Origin: Robiginitomaculum_A sp036478535
GTDB lineage: Bacteria; Pseudomonadota; Alphaproteobacteria; Caulobacterales; Maricaulaceae
Length of the DNA stretch: 64,000 nt
Direction: 5' to 3'
Assembly (NCBI GenBank): GCA_965224735.1
Contig: OZ245059.1
Span: 1,674,001 to 1,738,000 of the forward strand
The stretch's first letter is position 1. Each line of letters begins with the position of its first letter. Shown here in pieces: positions 35,997-45,021 of this stretch. Below the pieces are notes generated by a model that searched no databases, was not told where the DNA came from, and was given only the letters and a program-made list of their open reading frames with translations. The translations under genes and the position numbers were made by a program.

Positions 35997-36725
35997 CTAA
36001 ATTATGTCAGCATTTTTTAATGTTTCGAGTAAACGATACCGCGCTTGGGGGATATCTTTGTTAAAAGTATAGAAAATTCTTGAAGTTAAAAAATAACCAC
36101 TAAGTTTTAAACCCTTTGCGATATCATCTGGTGCCACAGTATTCTCGCCGCGTAAAAATCCAGGCAGTGCTAAGAGCTTGTCTAGATAAGGTTCAGCGGA
36201 AGACGCACATACAGCCCTCCCCGAGCGCGGGCTAACATGGGTTAGATACTCATTTCCACCTGTCGCCGCGCAGGTTTTTAGATCAAGGCCATAGCCAAGG
36301 GCTTGCAAAAGCGCGATTTCGTAGCGTACATAAAGTGCAGGCCAGATATTTATGTCATTCAAATGTTCCAGAAGAATTTCAAATGCAGTGAATAAATTCG
36401 CGTGAGCCTCACGCTCAGGCAAGGCTTCGATGGTGACTGCAGACACGGCATTAATAGCGGCCAGCGCGAGTCTGTCTTCCATAATCAAGGCCGCTTGCAA
36501 ATTAATCGCCTCGATAGAGAAAATACCCAAATGCTCAGAAAGGCGAGCATGCCATTCAAGGCTGACTTTATTACCAGCTTGCAAGACTGGGCGCATGCGG
36601 CGCGAGCGCCCGCCTCTGACAAGGCCTGCATGTACTCCATGCTCTTTTGTAAAAGCTTTAACAATAGCAGAAGTTTCACCGTGTGAGCGAACTGATAAAA
36701 TGTAGCCTTCAGATTGCCAGTCCAT
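35997..36725 (-). CDS. recO: DNA repair protein RecO
   Basis: Loads RecA with RecR in RecFOR gap repair. 242 residues: OB-fold N-terminus (WQSEGYILSVRSHGETSAIVKAFTKEHG) and a helical region with YVRYEIALLQALGYGLDL. The family zinc-finger cysteines are only partly present: CAATGG and CASS are visible. The start overlaps the era stop by one base (TAATG). A small TTAGGGA/TCCCTAA hairpin spans its stop codon. Confidence 0.92.
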   Translation of the reverse strand: MDWQSEGYILSVRSHGETSAIVKAFTKEHGVHAGLVRGGRSRRMRPVLQAGNKVSLEWHARLSEHLGIFSIEAINLQAALIMEDRLALAAINAVSAVTIEALPEREAHANLFTAFEILLEHLNDINIWPALYVRYEIALLQALGYGLDLKTCAATGGNEYLTHVSPRSGRAVCASSAEPYLDKLLALPGFLRGENTVAPDDIAKGLKLSGYFLTSRIFYTFNKDIPQARYRLLETLKNADII

Positions 36726-37675
36726 TAGACATTAAACTCAAGGCCAGATTCAATGTATTTTGAACGGTCTTCGCTCCAGTTCTCCCTGACTTTTACGAAT
36801 AAGAATAAATGCACTTTCTCGCCAAAGCTCTCTTGCATATCAAGACGCGCCATTTTTCCAATTGCCTTAATCGTAGCGCCATTTTTACCCAAAACGATTG
36901 GTTTTTGTGATTTTCTGCGTACATAAATAGTTTGATCGATACGAATACCGTTTTTTTGTCGCTTCCAGCTCTCAGTTTCTACATGTGATGCGTATGGTAG
37001 TTCTTTATGAAGGCGTAAGAACAATTTCTCGCGTGTTATTTCCGCAGCCAATAAGCGGCACGGAATATCAGCGGCTTGATCCTTTGGGTAAAGATATGGC
37101 CCTATTGGCATATCCTCGGTTATTTTCTCTGCTAACAATTCAACGCCGTCACCCTTGAGGGCAGACAACAAGAATATATCATCGTAAACATTTGTTTTAT
37201 CAAAATATTTTATCAAACCCAAAAGGTTGTCACGTTGAATATCGTCAATTTTATTCAGCGCTAGATAGGTAGGTTTGGAGCGCTCATATTTTGTAAGTCC
37301 TTTAATCACGCGCTCTGTGTCTTGTACAGATTTTTTGTCTTGGCCTTTCGGTTTGCTATTGGTGAACACTTTATAAAAGGATGGTGCATCAACTACGTGG
37401 ACAATCGCATCCGCGTCCGATGCCCCGCTCCATGCTGCGTGAACCATAGAGCGGTCAAGTCTTTGCCTTGGCTCAAATATCCCAGGTGTATCTACAAGTA
37501 CAATTTGGGTGTTCTCCAGCATAGCAATGCCGCGCACTTGAAACCGTGTAGTTTGTATCTTGTGGGTGACAATGGAAATTTTCTCACCCACCATAGCATT
37601 TACGAGTGTAGATTTTCCAGCATTGGGCGCGCCAATAATTGCAGCAAACCCTGCTCGTATTTTTACATTTGTCAT
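36725..37675 (-). CDS. era: GTPase Era
   Basis: Essential GTPase in 16S rRNA maturation and 30S assembly. Motifs: G1 IGAPNAGKSTL, G2/G3 TTRFQVRG and DTPGIF, G4 NKID, and a C-terminal KH domain (KPIVLGKNGATIKAIGKMAR). The start at 37675 (MTNVKIRAG) overlaps the rnc stop as ATGA. An ATG four codons upstream (37687) is the alternative. It lies between rnc and recO, the standard order. Confidence 0.94.
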   Translation of the reverse strand: MTNVKIRAGFAAIIGAPNAGKSTLVNAMVGEKISIVTHKIQTTRFQVRGIAMLENTQIVLVDTPGIFEPRQRLDRSMVHAAWSGASDADAIVHVVDAPSFYKVFTNSKPKGQDKKSVQDTERVIKGLTKYERSKPTYLALNKIDDIQRDNLLGLIKYFDKTNVYDDIFLLSALKGDGVELLAEKITEDMPIGPYLYPKDQAADIPCRLLAAEITREKLFLRLHKELPYASHVETESWKRQKNGIRIDQTIYVRRKSQKPIVLGKNGATIKAIGKMARLDMQESFGEKVHLFLFVKVRENWSEDRSKYIESGLEFNV

Positions 37676-38379
37676 ATTTTTGGCCAATTACTTAGTAAGT
37701 CGGTAGCGGCAAACCGCTCCGCCTCTTTTTTAGATTTACCTGCACCTTGCGCGCTCCCCACACCATCTATACTAACCTGTATAACAAAAAGTGGCCGGTG
37801 ATCAGGGCCAGACCGTTTTACCACTTCATAATTTGGTAGACCATGTTTATAAGCAGAGGCTTTTTCTTGCAAAACAGTCTTAGGGTCTTTGATGTTGACG
37901 CTCGTTACGTGGGTAATGTCATCAGACCAGTATTTGCTGTAAAAAAATTTTGACGCGGCATAGCCACCATCAAGGTAAATTGCGGCTAGTAAAGATTCAC
38001 ATGCATCACCTAAGATAGATATTTTATCTCGCCCGCCCTGTTTTATCTCGGAAGGTGACATTAGCAAAAAATCACCAAGACCGATAGCACGCGCAACTTT
38101 GGCACAGGTTTCCTTACGTACAAGTGCATTAAGACGCCTAGCCATTACGCCTTCATCACCATCGACAACTTCATATAATTTTTCCGCCGTTAATAGGCCA
38201 AGTACTCGGTCACCTAAAAATTCGAGCCGCTCATTATTAGATGTCTTTCTGCGGCCATCACCATAGGAAGAATGGGTCAAAGCATGTGTTATGAGCATCT
38301 TATCTTTAAACGCATAGCCAATTTCATCTTCGAGACGTTTAATCATGTTCAAAAGTTGCTGTGATGGGAACGTATTCAT
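37672..38379 (-). CDS. rnc: Ribonuclease III
   Basis: Double-strand-specific RNase for rRNA processing. 235 residues: nuclease domain with the signature NNERLEFLGDRVLGL and acidic second motif GDACESLLAAIYLDGG, then a C-terminal double-stranded RNA-binding domain (KTVLQEKASAYKHGLPNYEV... GAGKSKKEAERFAA). It is preceded by acpS with an 18-bp gap; the signal peptidase gene lepB usually found between them is absent. Confidence 0.95.
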   Translation of the reverse strand: MNTFPSQQLLNMIKRLEDEIGYAFKDKMLITHALTHSSYGDGRRKTSNNERLEFLGDRVLGLLTAEKLYEVVDGDEGVMARRLNALVRKETCAKVARAIGLGDFLLMSPSEIKQGGRDKISILGDACESLLAAIYLDGGYAASKFFYSKYWSDDITHVTSVNIKDPKTVLQEKASAYKHGLPNYEVVKRSGPDHRPLFVIQVSIDGVGSAQGAGKSKKEAERFAATDLLSNWPKI

Positions 38380-38397
38380 TTTTTAGCTATATGCCTA

Positions 38398-38775
38398 TTA
38401 ACGAGCTTCAACAATAACAAAAGCCTGTGCATATGGATAATCATCTGTGAGACTAAGGTGAATTTCATATCGATTGCCACCAATTCGTTTTTTTGCCCTG
38501 CCATGGAGTTTTATTTCTGGCTTGCCTGATGGCTGGTTTATCACTTCGACATCATGCCAAAATAAAGCCCCTGTATTTTTTCCTGCCAAAGCTTTTGCAG
38601 CCGCTTCCTTGGCGGCAAAACGTTTGGCGAGTGTAGCGCCCTCACCTGGTTTACTTTGCGCATAGGCTATTTCACCTTTGGTAAAAGTCTTCTTGCGAAA
38701 TCTATCTCCAAATTTATCAAGTAGGGATTCTATGCGGCGAATATCGCAAATATCTGTGCCTATACCGACAATCAT
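38398..38775 (-). CDS. acpS: Holo-[acyl-carrier-protein] synthase
   Basis: Transfers 4'-phosphopantetheine from CoA to acyl carrier protein. 125 residues with MIVGIGTDICDIRRIE (Asp8-type magnesium ligand) and RFAAKEAAAKAL (catalytic Glu/Lys). It overlaps pdxJ by four bases. It could also activate the special ACP of the sphingolipid cluster at 61 kb, though that is only inference. Confidence 0.95.
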   Translation of the reverse strand: MIVGIGTDICDIRRIESLLDKFGDRFRKKTFTKGEIAYAQSKPGEGATLAKRFAAKEAAAKALAGKNTGALFWHDVEVINQPSGKPEIKLHGRAKKRIGGNRYEIHLSLTDDYPYAQAFVIVEAR

Positions 38776-39524
38776 AAACCTGCTTCCAAGATACGGTTCT
38801 TCATCTTAAGCAAAGCGTCTGGTAGTCCCATGAATAAAGCCTCACCAATAATAAAATGCCCAATATTAAGTTCCATGACTTCTGGTAAGGCCGCAACAGG
38901 ACCAACATTATCAAAAGTAAGTCCGTGGCCAAAATGCACTTCAAGGCCAAGGCCATGGGCGCGTTTGGCGCTCTCTTTGAAATCAATCAAATACTGCTCT
39001 GCTCGCTCTTTATCACCATTATCCAAAGCATGAGCATATGCCCCCGTGTGAAATTCAACTACCTGCGCTCCGCATTGGGCACTAGCGATGATTTGGTGTT
39101 TTTTCGCTTCTATGAACATAGAAACACGGCTACCATTTTCCGATAATGCGCGAGCAATAGGAGTGATGGTGTTATGAAGGCTTGCCGCGTCAAGACCACC
39201 TTCTGTTGTTCGTTCTTCGCGTTTTTCAGGCACAAGACACACTGCATGGGGTTTTAACTTTAGCGCTATTTTCACCATTTCATCTACAGTAGCCAGTTCC
39301 ATATTGAGCGGAACACCTGTTTCAAGACAGAGCGCTTGCAGTTTCTCAATATCTTCGTCATTTATATGACGTCGATCTTCACGCAGATGCGCGGTAATTC
39401 CGTCCGCACCATGTTCAATCGCTAATTTTGCAGCTACAACAGGGTCAGGGTGCACGCCGCCGCGCGCGTTTCGCAACGTCGCAACATGGTCAATATTGAC
39501 ACCCAAACGCGGCATAACACCCAT
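38772..39524 (-). CDS. pdxJ: Pyridoxine 5'-phosphate synthase
   Basis: Last step of the DXP-dependent vitamin B6 pathway. 250 residues with LGVNIDHVATLRNARGG, ITAHLREDRRHI, MFIEAKKHQI and HFGHGLTFDNV. The first ATG (39524) overlaps the pyrE stop (TAATG), and a second ATG three codons later is the more common family start. PLP from this pathway is also the cofactor of the serine palmitoyltransferase in the window. Confidence 0.95.
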   Translation of the reverse strand: MGVMPRLGVNIDHVATLRNARGGVHPDPVVAAKLAIEHGADGITAHLREDRRHINDEDIEKLQALCLETGVPLNMELATVDEMVKIALKLKPHAVCLVPEKREERTTEGGLDAASLHNTITPIARALSENGSRVSMFIEAKKHQIIASAQCGAQVVEFHTGAYAHALDNGDKERAEQYLIDFKESAKRAHGLGLEVHFGHGLTFDNVGPVAALPEVMELNIGHFIIGEALFMGLPDALLKMKNRILEAGL

Positions 39525-40108
39525 TATTTCAAACCTCGACTACCAGGCTTTACCGCAGGTATCCTCGCAAGGTCAGCAGGAAGTTCATTGGGTAAATAGG
39601 AAGGAAAAACTTTACTCGCAAGGCTAATCAAAGGCACCCCAATATCAACTGTACCGCCAGAGCGATCAAAAATACAGGCCCCCGCAATAACATCTGCACC
39701 CGTATCATTTATCGCTTTTATACATTCGCGCGAACTAAGCCCTGTGGAGACAATATCCTCTACCATTAAAACTTTCTGGCCCTGTTCTAAGGTAAATCCA
39801 CGGCGCAAAACGAACGCACCAATTTCCCGCTCAACAAAAAGAGATTCAAGCCCAAGATGGCGCGCTGTTTCATAACCTGGAATAACCCCGCCCATAGCTG
39901 GCGCCACAATAATATCAGGCATAACATCCAAATTCGCCCGTACTTTTTCAGCCAAAGCCTTGCAAACTTTTTCTGTCAAAGTTGGATTCTTGAAGATAAA
40001 TGCTTTTTGCAAAAAGACAGGGCTACGGCGACCAGAGGAGAGAATAAAGTGCCCCTCTAAAAGCGCGCCAGCTTGCGTAAAAATATCGAGTACATCTTGG
40101 GTGTTCAT
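39524..40108 (-). CDS. pyrE: Orotate phosphoribosyltransferase
   Basis: Pyrimidine synthesis: orotate plus PRPP to OMP. 194 residues with the PRPP-binding motif MVEDIVSTGLSSRECI and the N-terminal GHFILSSGRRSPVFLQKA. Short alphaproteobacterial form. One-base overlap with pdxJ, nine bases after the rel stop. Confidence 0.94.
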   Translation of the reverse strand: MNTQDVLDIFTQAGALLEGHFILSSGRRSPVFLQKAFIFKNPTLTEKVCKALAEKVRANLDVMPDIIVAPAMGGVIPGYETARHLGLESLFVEREIGAFVLRRGFTLEQGQKVLMVEDIVSTGLSSRECIKAINDTGADVIAGACIFDRSGGTVDIGVPLISLASKVFPSYLPNELPADLARIPAVKPGSRGLK

Positions 40109-40117
40109 AATAAAAAC

Positions 40118-42343
40118 CTATTCCTTATATTCTTTTAAATCTGCACGAGATCTTCTTACGGCTACTACATAGACACTCGCACGCATTGCTGCGACAATTT
40201 GCGAAAGATGACGCGCATCTTTAACTTCTATGCTTAGAGCCATATCAAAAAAGGACGGTGAGCGTTTGAGCGTCTTGATATTGGTAAGGTTACCGCCAGC
40301 CTCGTCAATCATAGCCATGATTTTCGCAAGGGCTCCTGGCACGTGTTCCACCGTCGCAGTGATTTGCGCTGTAGAAGCCGTGTTGACTGCGCCTCTGCGC
40401 CATCCTAAATCTATCCAACGTTCTGGTTGGCCTTCAAGTTCTTCTAGAAGCACACAATCGATTGTGTGTATTACAACGCCTCTCCCAGACGTGTGAATCC
40501 CAACAATTCGGTCACCTGGTATAGGATGGCAACACTCACCAATGTGAATACTAACACCTTCGCGAAGCCCTTCCCCTTTAACATATAACCGGGCCGTATT
40601 GTCATCAATCAGGTCGCGGTTTATGAACCTTTCAAGTGTACTATTATTGTACCTTCCAGGGAAGATTCCATCCATAAAGCCTGCAATTGATAAGTGCCCG
40701 CGCCCTAAAGCAATATAGAGATCATCAACGCTATCATACTTAAGCCGGGTAAGACCATCCGTTAAAATACTTTCGCTAAAGCTTTTATCTTCTCTGGCGA
40801 AAGCATGATCCGCAAGTTGGTGCCCAATTCTGCGAAATTCTTCCGTTTCTCCTTTGCGGGTAAGGCGGCGTAGAGCAGAGCGTGCTTTACCTGTAATAAC
40901 CATGTTCTCCCACCCTGGGTTTGGCTCAGGTACACCGCCACGAATTATTTTGACAACATCACCATTTTGCAATCGATTCCGCAAAGGTTTCTCGCGGCCA
41001 TTAATTTGCGCTCCAATACAAGTATCCCCCACACTGGTATGAACTGCATAAGCAAAATCTAAAGGTGTCGCCCCGCGCGGTAGAGCAATTAGTTGGTTTT
41101 GGGGGGTAAATGTAAAAACCTTATCGGTAAACATTTCAAGCTTTGCATGTTCCAAAAACTCGCCTGCATCACCACCGTGTTCCATCATTTCTACAAGCGG
41201 CCGAATACGTTCAAGCGGGTTATAAATATCAGTATTTATGTTTTGATCAAATGTATAACTTTCGTTTTTATAGCTCCAATGAGCAGCAACACCGCGTTCG
41301 GCCACATCATCCATAGTTTCTGTACGGATTTGTATCTCAACGCGTTGGTTATCAGGTCCTAAAATAGTTGTGTGCAAGGATTGATAGCCATTTGGTTTTG
41401 GCACGGATATGAAATCCCTGAACCGCGCTGGGATGCACCGCCAAGCCAAATGCAAATACCCAAGAATTCCGTAACAGGTTTCCACCTTATCAACGATAAT
41501 TCTAAATGCATAAATATCTGCTATATCGTCAAAAGATATTCCCTGTCTCTCAAGTTTTTGCCAAATAGCAAATGGTCGTTTCTCCCGACCGTAAGTTCGC
41601 GCTTTTACATTATGCTCAACCAAGAGATCGCGCAGCATAATTGAAAGCTCTGAAATTGCGGTCTCTTGAGAGCTCCGCCAAGTAACCAGTCTTTTCTTGA
41701 TGGTCTCATAGGCTGGCGGATTTAGATATTGAAAGGACAAATCTTCTAGTTCCGAGCAAACTTTATCAACGCCAATTTTGCGGGCAAGTGGTGCGTAAAT
41801 ATCCATAGTCTCCCGCGCAATGCGGATTTTACTCTCTGGTTTTGGGTGGTATTGGAGCGTGCGCATATTATGCAAACGGTCACACAATTTAACCAAAAGA
41901 ACCCGAACATCTTTGCTCATGGCCAAAACAAATTTTTGAAAATTCTCTGCTTGCTGCCCTTCTTTGGATAGTTCTGTGCTGCTCAGTTCTAATTGACCTA
42001 ACTTTGTTACGCCTTGCACCAGTTCAGTAATCGTTTCGCCAAAAGCCTCATGTATTTCGTTTTTCGTTATATGCGTATCTTCTAAAACGTCATGTAAAAG
42101 CGCGGTACACACACTATCAGTATCCATTCTAAGCCCAGTAAGAATTTCAGCTACGGCAATAGGATGAGCATAATATGGTTGACCTGAATGGCGAAATTGC
42201 TCGCCATGGGCTTCAATACAAAGATCATAAGCTTTGCTTATTAGCTCTATATTTGCTGAAGGGTCATATTTACGCACGCGAGCACATAAATTGTCTTTAG
42301 ACAAAAAGTGTTCCAAATTGGGTATATCAGCGCGCGCATTCAT
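40118..42343 (-). CDS. Bifunctional (p)ppGpp synthetase/hydrolase (Rel/SpoT)
   Basis: Makes and degrades the alarmone (p)ppGpp. 741 residues. The HD hydrolase domain has intact HD and ED residues (ALLHDVLEDT) and KLCDRLHNMRTL. The synthetase domain has FRDFISVPKPNGYQSLHTTI. TGS (FTPQNQLIALPRGATPLDFAYAVH) and C-terminal ACT domains follow. Both activities are predicted, so this is the single long RSH enzyme usual in alphaproteobacteria. It lies downstream of rpoZ after 140 bp. Confidence 0.95.
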   Translation of the reverse strand: MNARADIPNLEHFLSKDNLCARVRKYDPSANIELISKAYDLCIEAHGEQFRHSGQPYYAHPIAVAEILTGLRMDTDSVCTALLHDVLEDTHITKNEIHEAFGETITELVQGVTKLGQLELSSTELSKEGQQAENFQKFVLAMSKDVRVLLVKLCDRLHNMRTLQYHPKPESKIRIARETMDIYAPLARKIGVDKVCSELEDLSFQYLNPPAYETIKKRLVTWRSSQETAISELSIMLRDLLVEHNVKARTYGREKRPFAIWQKLERQGISFDDIADIYAFRIIVDKVETCYGILGYLHLAWRCIPARFRDFISVPKPNGYQSLHTTILGPDNQRVEIQIRTETMDDVAERGVAAHWSYKNESYTFDQNINTDIYNPLERIRPLVEMMEHGGDAGEFLEHAKLEMFTDKVFTFTPQNQLIALPRGATPLDFAYAVHTSVGDTCIGAQINGREKPLRNRLQNGDVVKIIRGGVPEPNPGWENMVITGKARSALRRLTRKGETEEFRRIGHQLADHAFAREDKSFSESILTDGLTRLKYDSVDDLYIALGRGHLSIAGFMDGIFPGRYNNSTLERFINRDLIDDNTARLYVKGEGLREGVSIHIGECCHPIPGDRIVGIHTSGRGVVIHTIDCVLLEELEGQPERWIDLGWRRGAVNTASTAQITATVEHVPGALAKIMAMIDEAGGNLTNIKTLKRSPSFFDMALSIEVKDARHLSQIVAAMRASVYVVAVRRSRADLKEYKE

Positions 42344-42483
42344 ACGCTTATGGTAAGGTGGTTATACGGCGCAAGCAATTGCTTGATTAAAATAAATCAT
42401 AAAAAACGATTAAAAAAAATCAACTCTCTGAAAAAGTCAACTCCCTGGAAAAAAGTGCCAGAAACAGCACCGATAAGCAAAGA

Positions 42484-42855
42484 CTAGAACCGATTATCTG
42501 GGCCATTATCACGATCGCATTGTAGCGCACGAAGCATATCGGCTTCAGACATCTCTGTTGGCTGCGCTTCCCCTTCTTCAAGGTGAAGAATAGGCGCTTG
42601 ATCTTCTTCCTCTGGAATATCGTCATCCAAAACAACCCGCTGAAGCCCTACAACAAGGCTTTCACGTAAATTTTCAAAGCTTAATGTTTCATTTGCAATC
42701 TCACGAAGAGAAACTACTGGAGTTTTATCATTGTCGCGCTCAATCGTAAGCGGCGCTCCAGCTGCAATATTACGAGCCCTATGCGCTGCCATTAAGACAA
42801 GATCAAAGCGGTTAGGAACTATTTCAATACAATCTTCTACGGTAACGCGAGCCAT
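42484..42855 (-). CDS. rpoZ: RNA polymerase omega subunit
   Basis: 123 residues with the omega N-terminus MARVTVEDCIEIVPNRFDLVLMAAHRAR and the TPVVSLREIANETLS segment. The acidic C-terminal tail is typical of the alphaproteobacterial form. Omega binds ppGpp together with beta' in proteobacteria, which fits its place next to the Rel/SpoT gene. Confidence 0.95.
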   Translation of the reverse strand: MARVTVEDCIEIVPNRFDLVLMAAHRARNIAAGAPLTIERDNDKTPVVSLREIANETLSFENLRESLVVGLQRVVLDDDIPEEEDQAPILHLEEGEAQPTEMSEADMLRALQCDRDNGPDNRF

Positions 42856-43078
42856 ATCTCTCTCTTATCATAAAAATTACGCAGCAAAGCGCGCCAAAAT
42901 CAAAGCGGCTTATAAGACGACTTCCCCTAAAAGCCAAGGGAAATATTCACCAATATGGAAAACTATTTCCAAGAATATGACATCTTTGTAATTAATGGTT
43001 TATGTTCTGTTCATTTTCGTGCTGTTACACACCCTAAATGGCTTGGGAGCTGATAAACTATTGGAAGAGGTAATCACC

Positions 43079-43492
43079 ATGACATTGAATAGAACAAAAA
43101 ATAGGAATAGAACAAAAAAATTAACATCACTTATCTTGTTCTCAGGCGTAATAGCCCTAGCAGGGTGCGAGACAACGAATGGAAACAAGAACTCACTCAA
43201 AAAAGGCTTCATGGGCGCTGTTGCAGGCGCGGCTGCAGGCGCAATTATCGGTAACAATGCGGGTGATGGTGATGCTAAATCGGGTGCTCTTATTGGCGCA
43301 ATAATTGGCGGCGCAGGCGGTGCATATGCTGGTTGCCGCGAAGATGGTGGCTGCGGCACAAAGCCAAAATATCACAGAAGTGTTGGTCAATATGGCCAAA
43401 CTCAAACCTACCGGCAACAAGCCGACAAACGCTATTATTTTGACTCAAAAACAGGGCGGTATTACTATTATAACTCTGCAAAGCGTAGATAA
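43079..43492 (+). CDS. Glycine-zipper outer-membrane-type lipoprotein
   Basis: 137 residues from the ATG at 43079, chosen because it gives a clean lipoprotein signal with lipobox ALAGC (Cys30). A glycine-zipper segment follows (GAVAGAAAGAIIGNNAG, then GALIGAIIGGAGGAYAG), as in SlyB/Pcp-like proteins, and then a Tyr/Gln/Arg-rich tail (YYFDSKTGRYYYY). Probably envelope-located; function unknown. The basic N-terminus holds a near-perfect 18-bp tandem duplication (about 43088-43123). Confidence 0.85.
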   Translation: MTLNRTKNRNRTKKLTSLILFSGVIALAGCETTNGNKNSLKKGFMGAVAGAAAGAIIGNNAGDGDAKSGALIGAIIGGAGGAYAGCREDGGCGTKPKYHRSVGQYGQTQTYRQQADKRYYFDSKTGRYYYYNSAKRR

Positions 43493-43566
43493 TTTTACAA
43501 AAACGGTAATCGTAAATATTAAACAAAAACCTTGAAACTACTTTTCAAAAATCGAGTTTTTATGGC

Positions 43567-43615
43567 GTTGCATTTATGCAACACACAAACAAAATTAGCA
43601 GAACGTTCTGCTAAT
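43567..43615. promoter_or_regulatory. Two inverted repeats upstream of the DUF481 gene; one is a perfect 22-bp palindrome
   Basis: 43567-43582 is GTTGCAT-TT-ATGCAAC. 43594-43615 reads ATTAGCAGAACGTTCTGCTA plus AT, a perfect 22-bp palindrome centred on AACGTT. They lie 73-121 bp before the DUF481 start codon, in the right place for an operator. The cognate regulator is unknown. Confidence 0.55.
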
Positions 43616-43687
43616 GACGCATAAAATTCATCTCTCGTTCAGCTAAATTTACTAGCTATATCTCATAAATTTAAACAAGGAACTACA

Positions 43688-44509
43688 ATGAAAAAAATAC
43701 TATTAGCGACTGCCTTTTGCGCAGCTTTTACATCAACAGCCTATGCGCAAACCATAACAGAGGGTTGGGGCGGTGAAGCCTCCGTTTCAGGTTCAAAAAC
43801 CACAGGGAACACAGACACTACTGACATAGGCTTGGCTCTACACCTCAAAAAAAACACCAATCTATGGCAGCATAGTTTCGATGTAACGTATGATCTTGGA
43901 AAAGCTGACGGCGACAAAAATAAAGATCGTGCATATATTGGCTATCAGCTAGATCGAATGGTTAATGATCGCCTCTATATATATGGAAATGCTAACTATT
44001 TCACAGATGGCTTCGGTCCATTTAAGTTTGGCCATTTTGTTGGTGCAGGGATTGGTTATCAAGTCGTCAATACACAACCAATGCAGTGGGCCCTTGAAGG
44101 CGGCGTTGGTTACCGTACACAAAAAACACGTTCTCTCACTCTCGCAGATTTAAAGGAGGCTACTCCCGCGAAAATAAGTGAATTTGCTCGGAGCCTTGGT
44201 TACACAAAAAAAATACCTTCTCTCGCAGAATTAACCCTTCCTTCCGTGAAAAAGAGCGAGTTTGCTCTGCGCGCTGGATCTGAATTTGACTATAAGATCA
44301 ATGAATCTGTGGCATTTTTTAATGATAGCGAAATCATTTGGTCAAAAAGCGATACTTACATCTGGAATGAAATTGGCATGACGGCAAATCTTACTGGTAA
44401 TCTTGCTGCCCGCTTTAGTTTCCGCATTGATAAACACTCAGATGTCCCTTTTGGCTTTAAAAAGACAGATACGCTTACGCGCGCTGCTTTGGTTTATACG
44501 CTTAATTAG
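43688..44509 (+). CDS. DUF481 family outer-membrane protein (YdiY-like)
   Basis: 273 residues. A signal peptide (KKILLATAFCAAFTSTAYAQ, cut before or after TIT) precedes a predicted beta-barrel with alternating aromatic strands: WGGEASVSGSKTTGNTDTTD, AYIGYQLDRMVNDRLYIYG and a C-terminal TRAALVYTLN. This is the DUF481 pattern of salt- or acid-induced outer-membrane proteins. AAGGA sits seven bases upstream of the ATG. Its stop overlaps the convergent folK stop by four bases. Confidence 0.88.
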   Translation: MKKILLATAFCAAFTSTAYAQTITEGWGGEASVSGSKTTGNTDTTDIGLALHLKKNTNLWQHSFDVTYDLGKADGDKNKDRAYIGYQLDRMVNDRLYIYGNANYFTDGFGPFKFGHFVGAGIGYQVVNTQPMQWALEGGVGYRTQKTRSLTLADLKEATPAKISEFARSLGYTKKIPSLAELTLPSVKKSEFALRAGSEFDYKINESVAFFNDSEIIWSKSDTYIWNEIGMTANLTGNLAARFSFRIDKHSDVPFGFKKTDTLTRAALVYTLN

Positions 44510-45021
44510 GCCTCTAGCCGTTTTAGCAGCATAACGTCTTCAAAATGAAGCCGCGCAATCCAATCTGAGATTGCGCGGTTTTTTATTGGGTCGTGCCAAT
44601 CGGGCGCAATTTCTTGCAAAGGCAACAAAACAAAGGCTCGTTCGCACATACGTGGGTGCGGAAAAGTCAAATTGGCACGCCCAGAAATTTTACCATTAAA
44701 ATCCAGAATATCCATATCAAGTGGACGCGGAGCATTTCTCTGGGCTTGTTTTCTGCCAAACTCTGTTTCTGTTTTCTTAAGTGTACTTAAAAGCACATTC
44801 GGGCTACGACTAGTTTCAACGCGCACGACTGCGTTTTTATAGGGCGGCTGGGTGTTCGGGTTTGGCCACGCTGGGCTCTCCCACAAAGATGATTTTGCGC
44901 ACGTGCGAATACCCTGTTTCATCAATTCAGACAAGGCCCACTTAAAAGTATCAATAGGTTCCAATAAGTGTCCCTTAAAGTAGGCTGGCTGGTTAGCACC
45001 TAAACCTAAATAAATGGGCAT
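44506..45021 (-). CDS. folK: 2-amino-4-hydroxy-6-hydroxymethyldihydropteridine pyrophosphokinase
   Basis: Folate pathway HPPK. 171 residues with LGLGANQP, RNAPRPLDMDILDF and PHPRMCERAFVLLPL. The frame is open 14 codons further upstream into smpB, but the ATG at 45021 overlaps the smpB stop as TAATG and starts exactly at the family N-terminus (MPIYLGLGAN). Its last bases encode the antisense of the DUF481 terminator. Confidence 0.94.
   Translation of the reverse strand: MPIYLGLGANQPAYFKGHLLEPIDTFKWALSELMKQGIRTCAKSSLWESPAWPNPNTQPPYKNAVVRVETSRSPNVLLSTLKKTETEFGRKQAQRNAPRPLDMDILDFNGKISGRANLTFPHPRMCERAFVLLPLQEIAPDWHDPIKNRAISDWIARLHFEDVMLLKRLEA
44551..44584 (+). terminator. Rho-independent terminator of the DUF481 gene, inside folK
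   Basis: The stem CCGCGCAATC (44551-44560) / GATTGCGCGG (44569-44578) with an eight-base loop is followed by six Ts. It lies 42 bp past the DUF481 stop but within the 3' coding part of folK on the other strand. Confidence 0.85.

Noticed and set aside
35984..36000. TTAGGGA/TCCCTAA hairpin at the recO end as a terminator
   Set aside because: Seven-base stem without a following T run; weak as a terminator, so only mentioned with recO.
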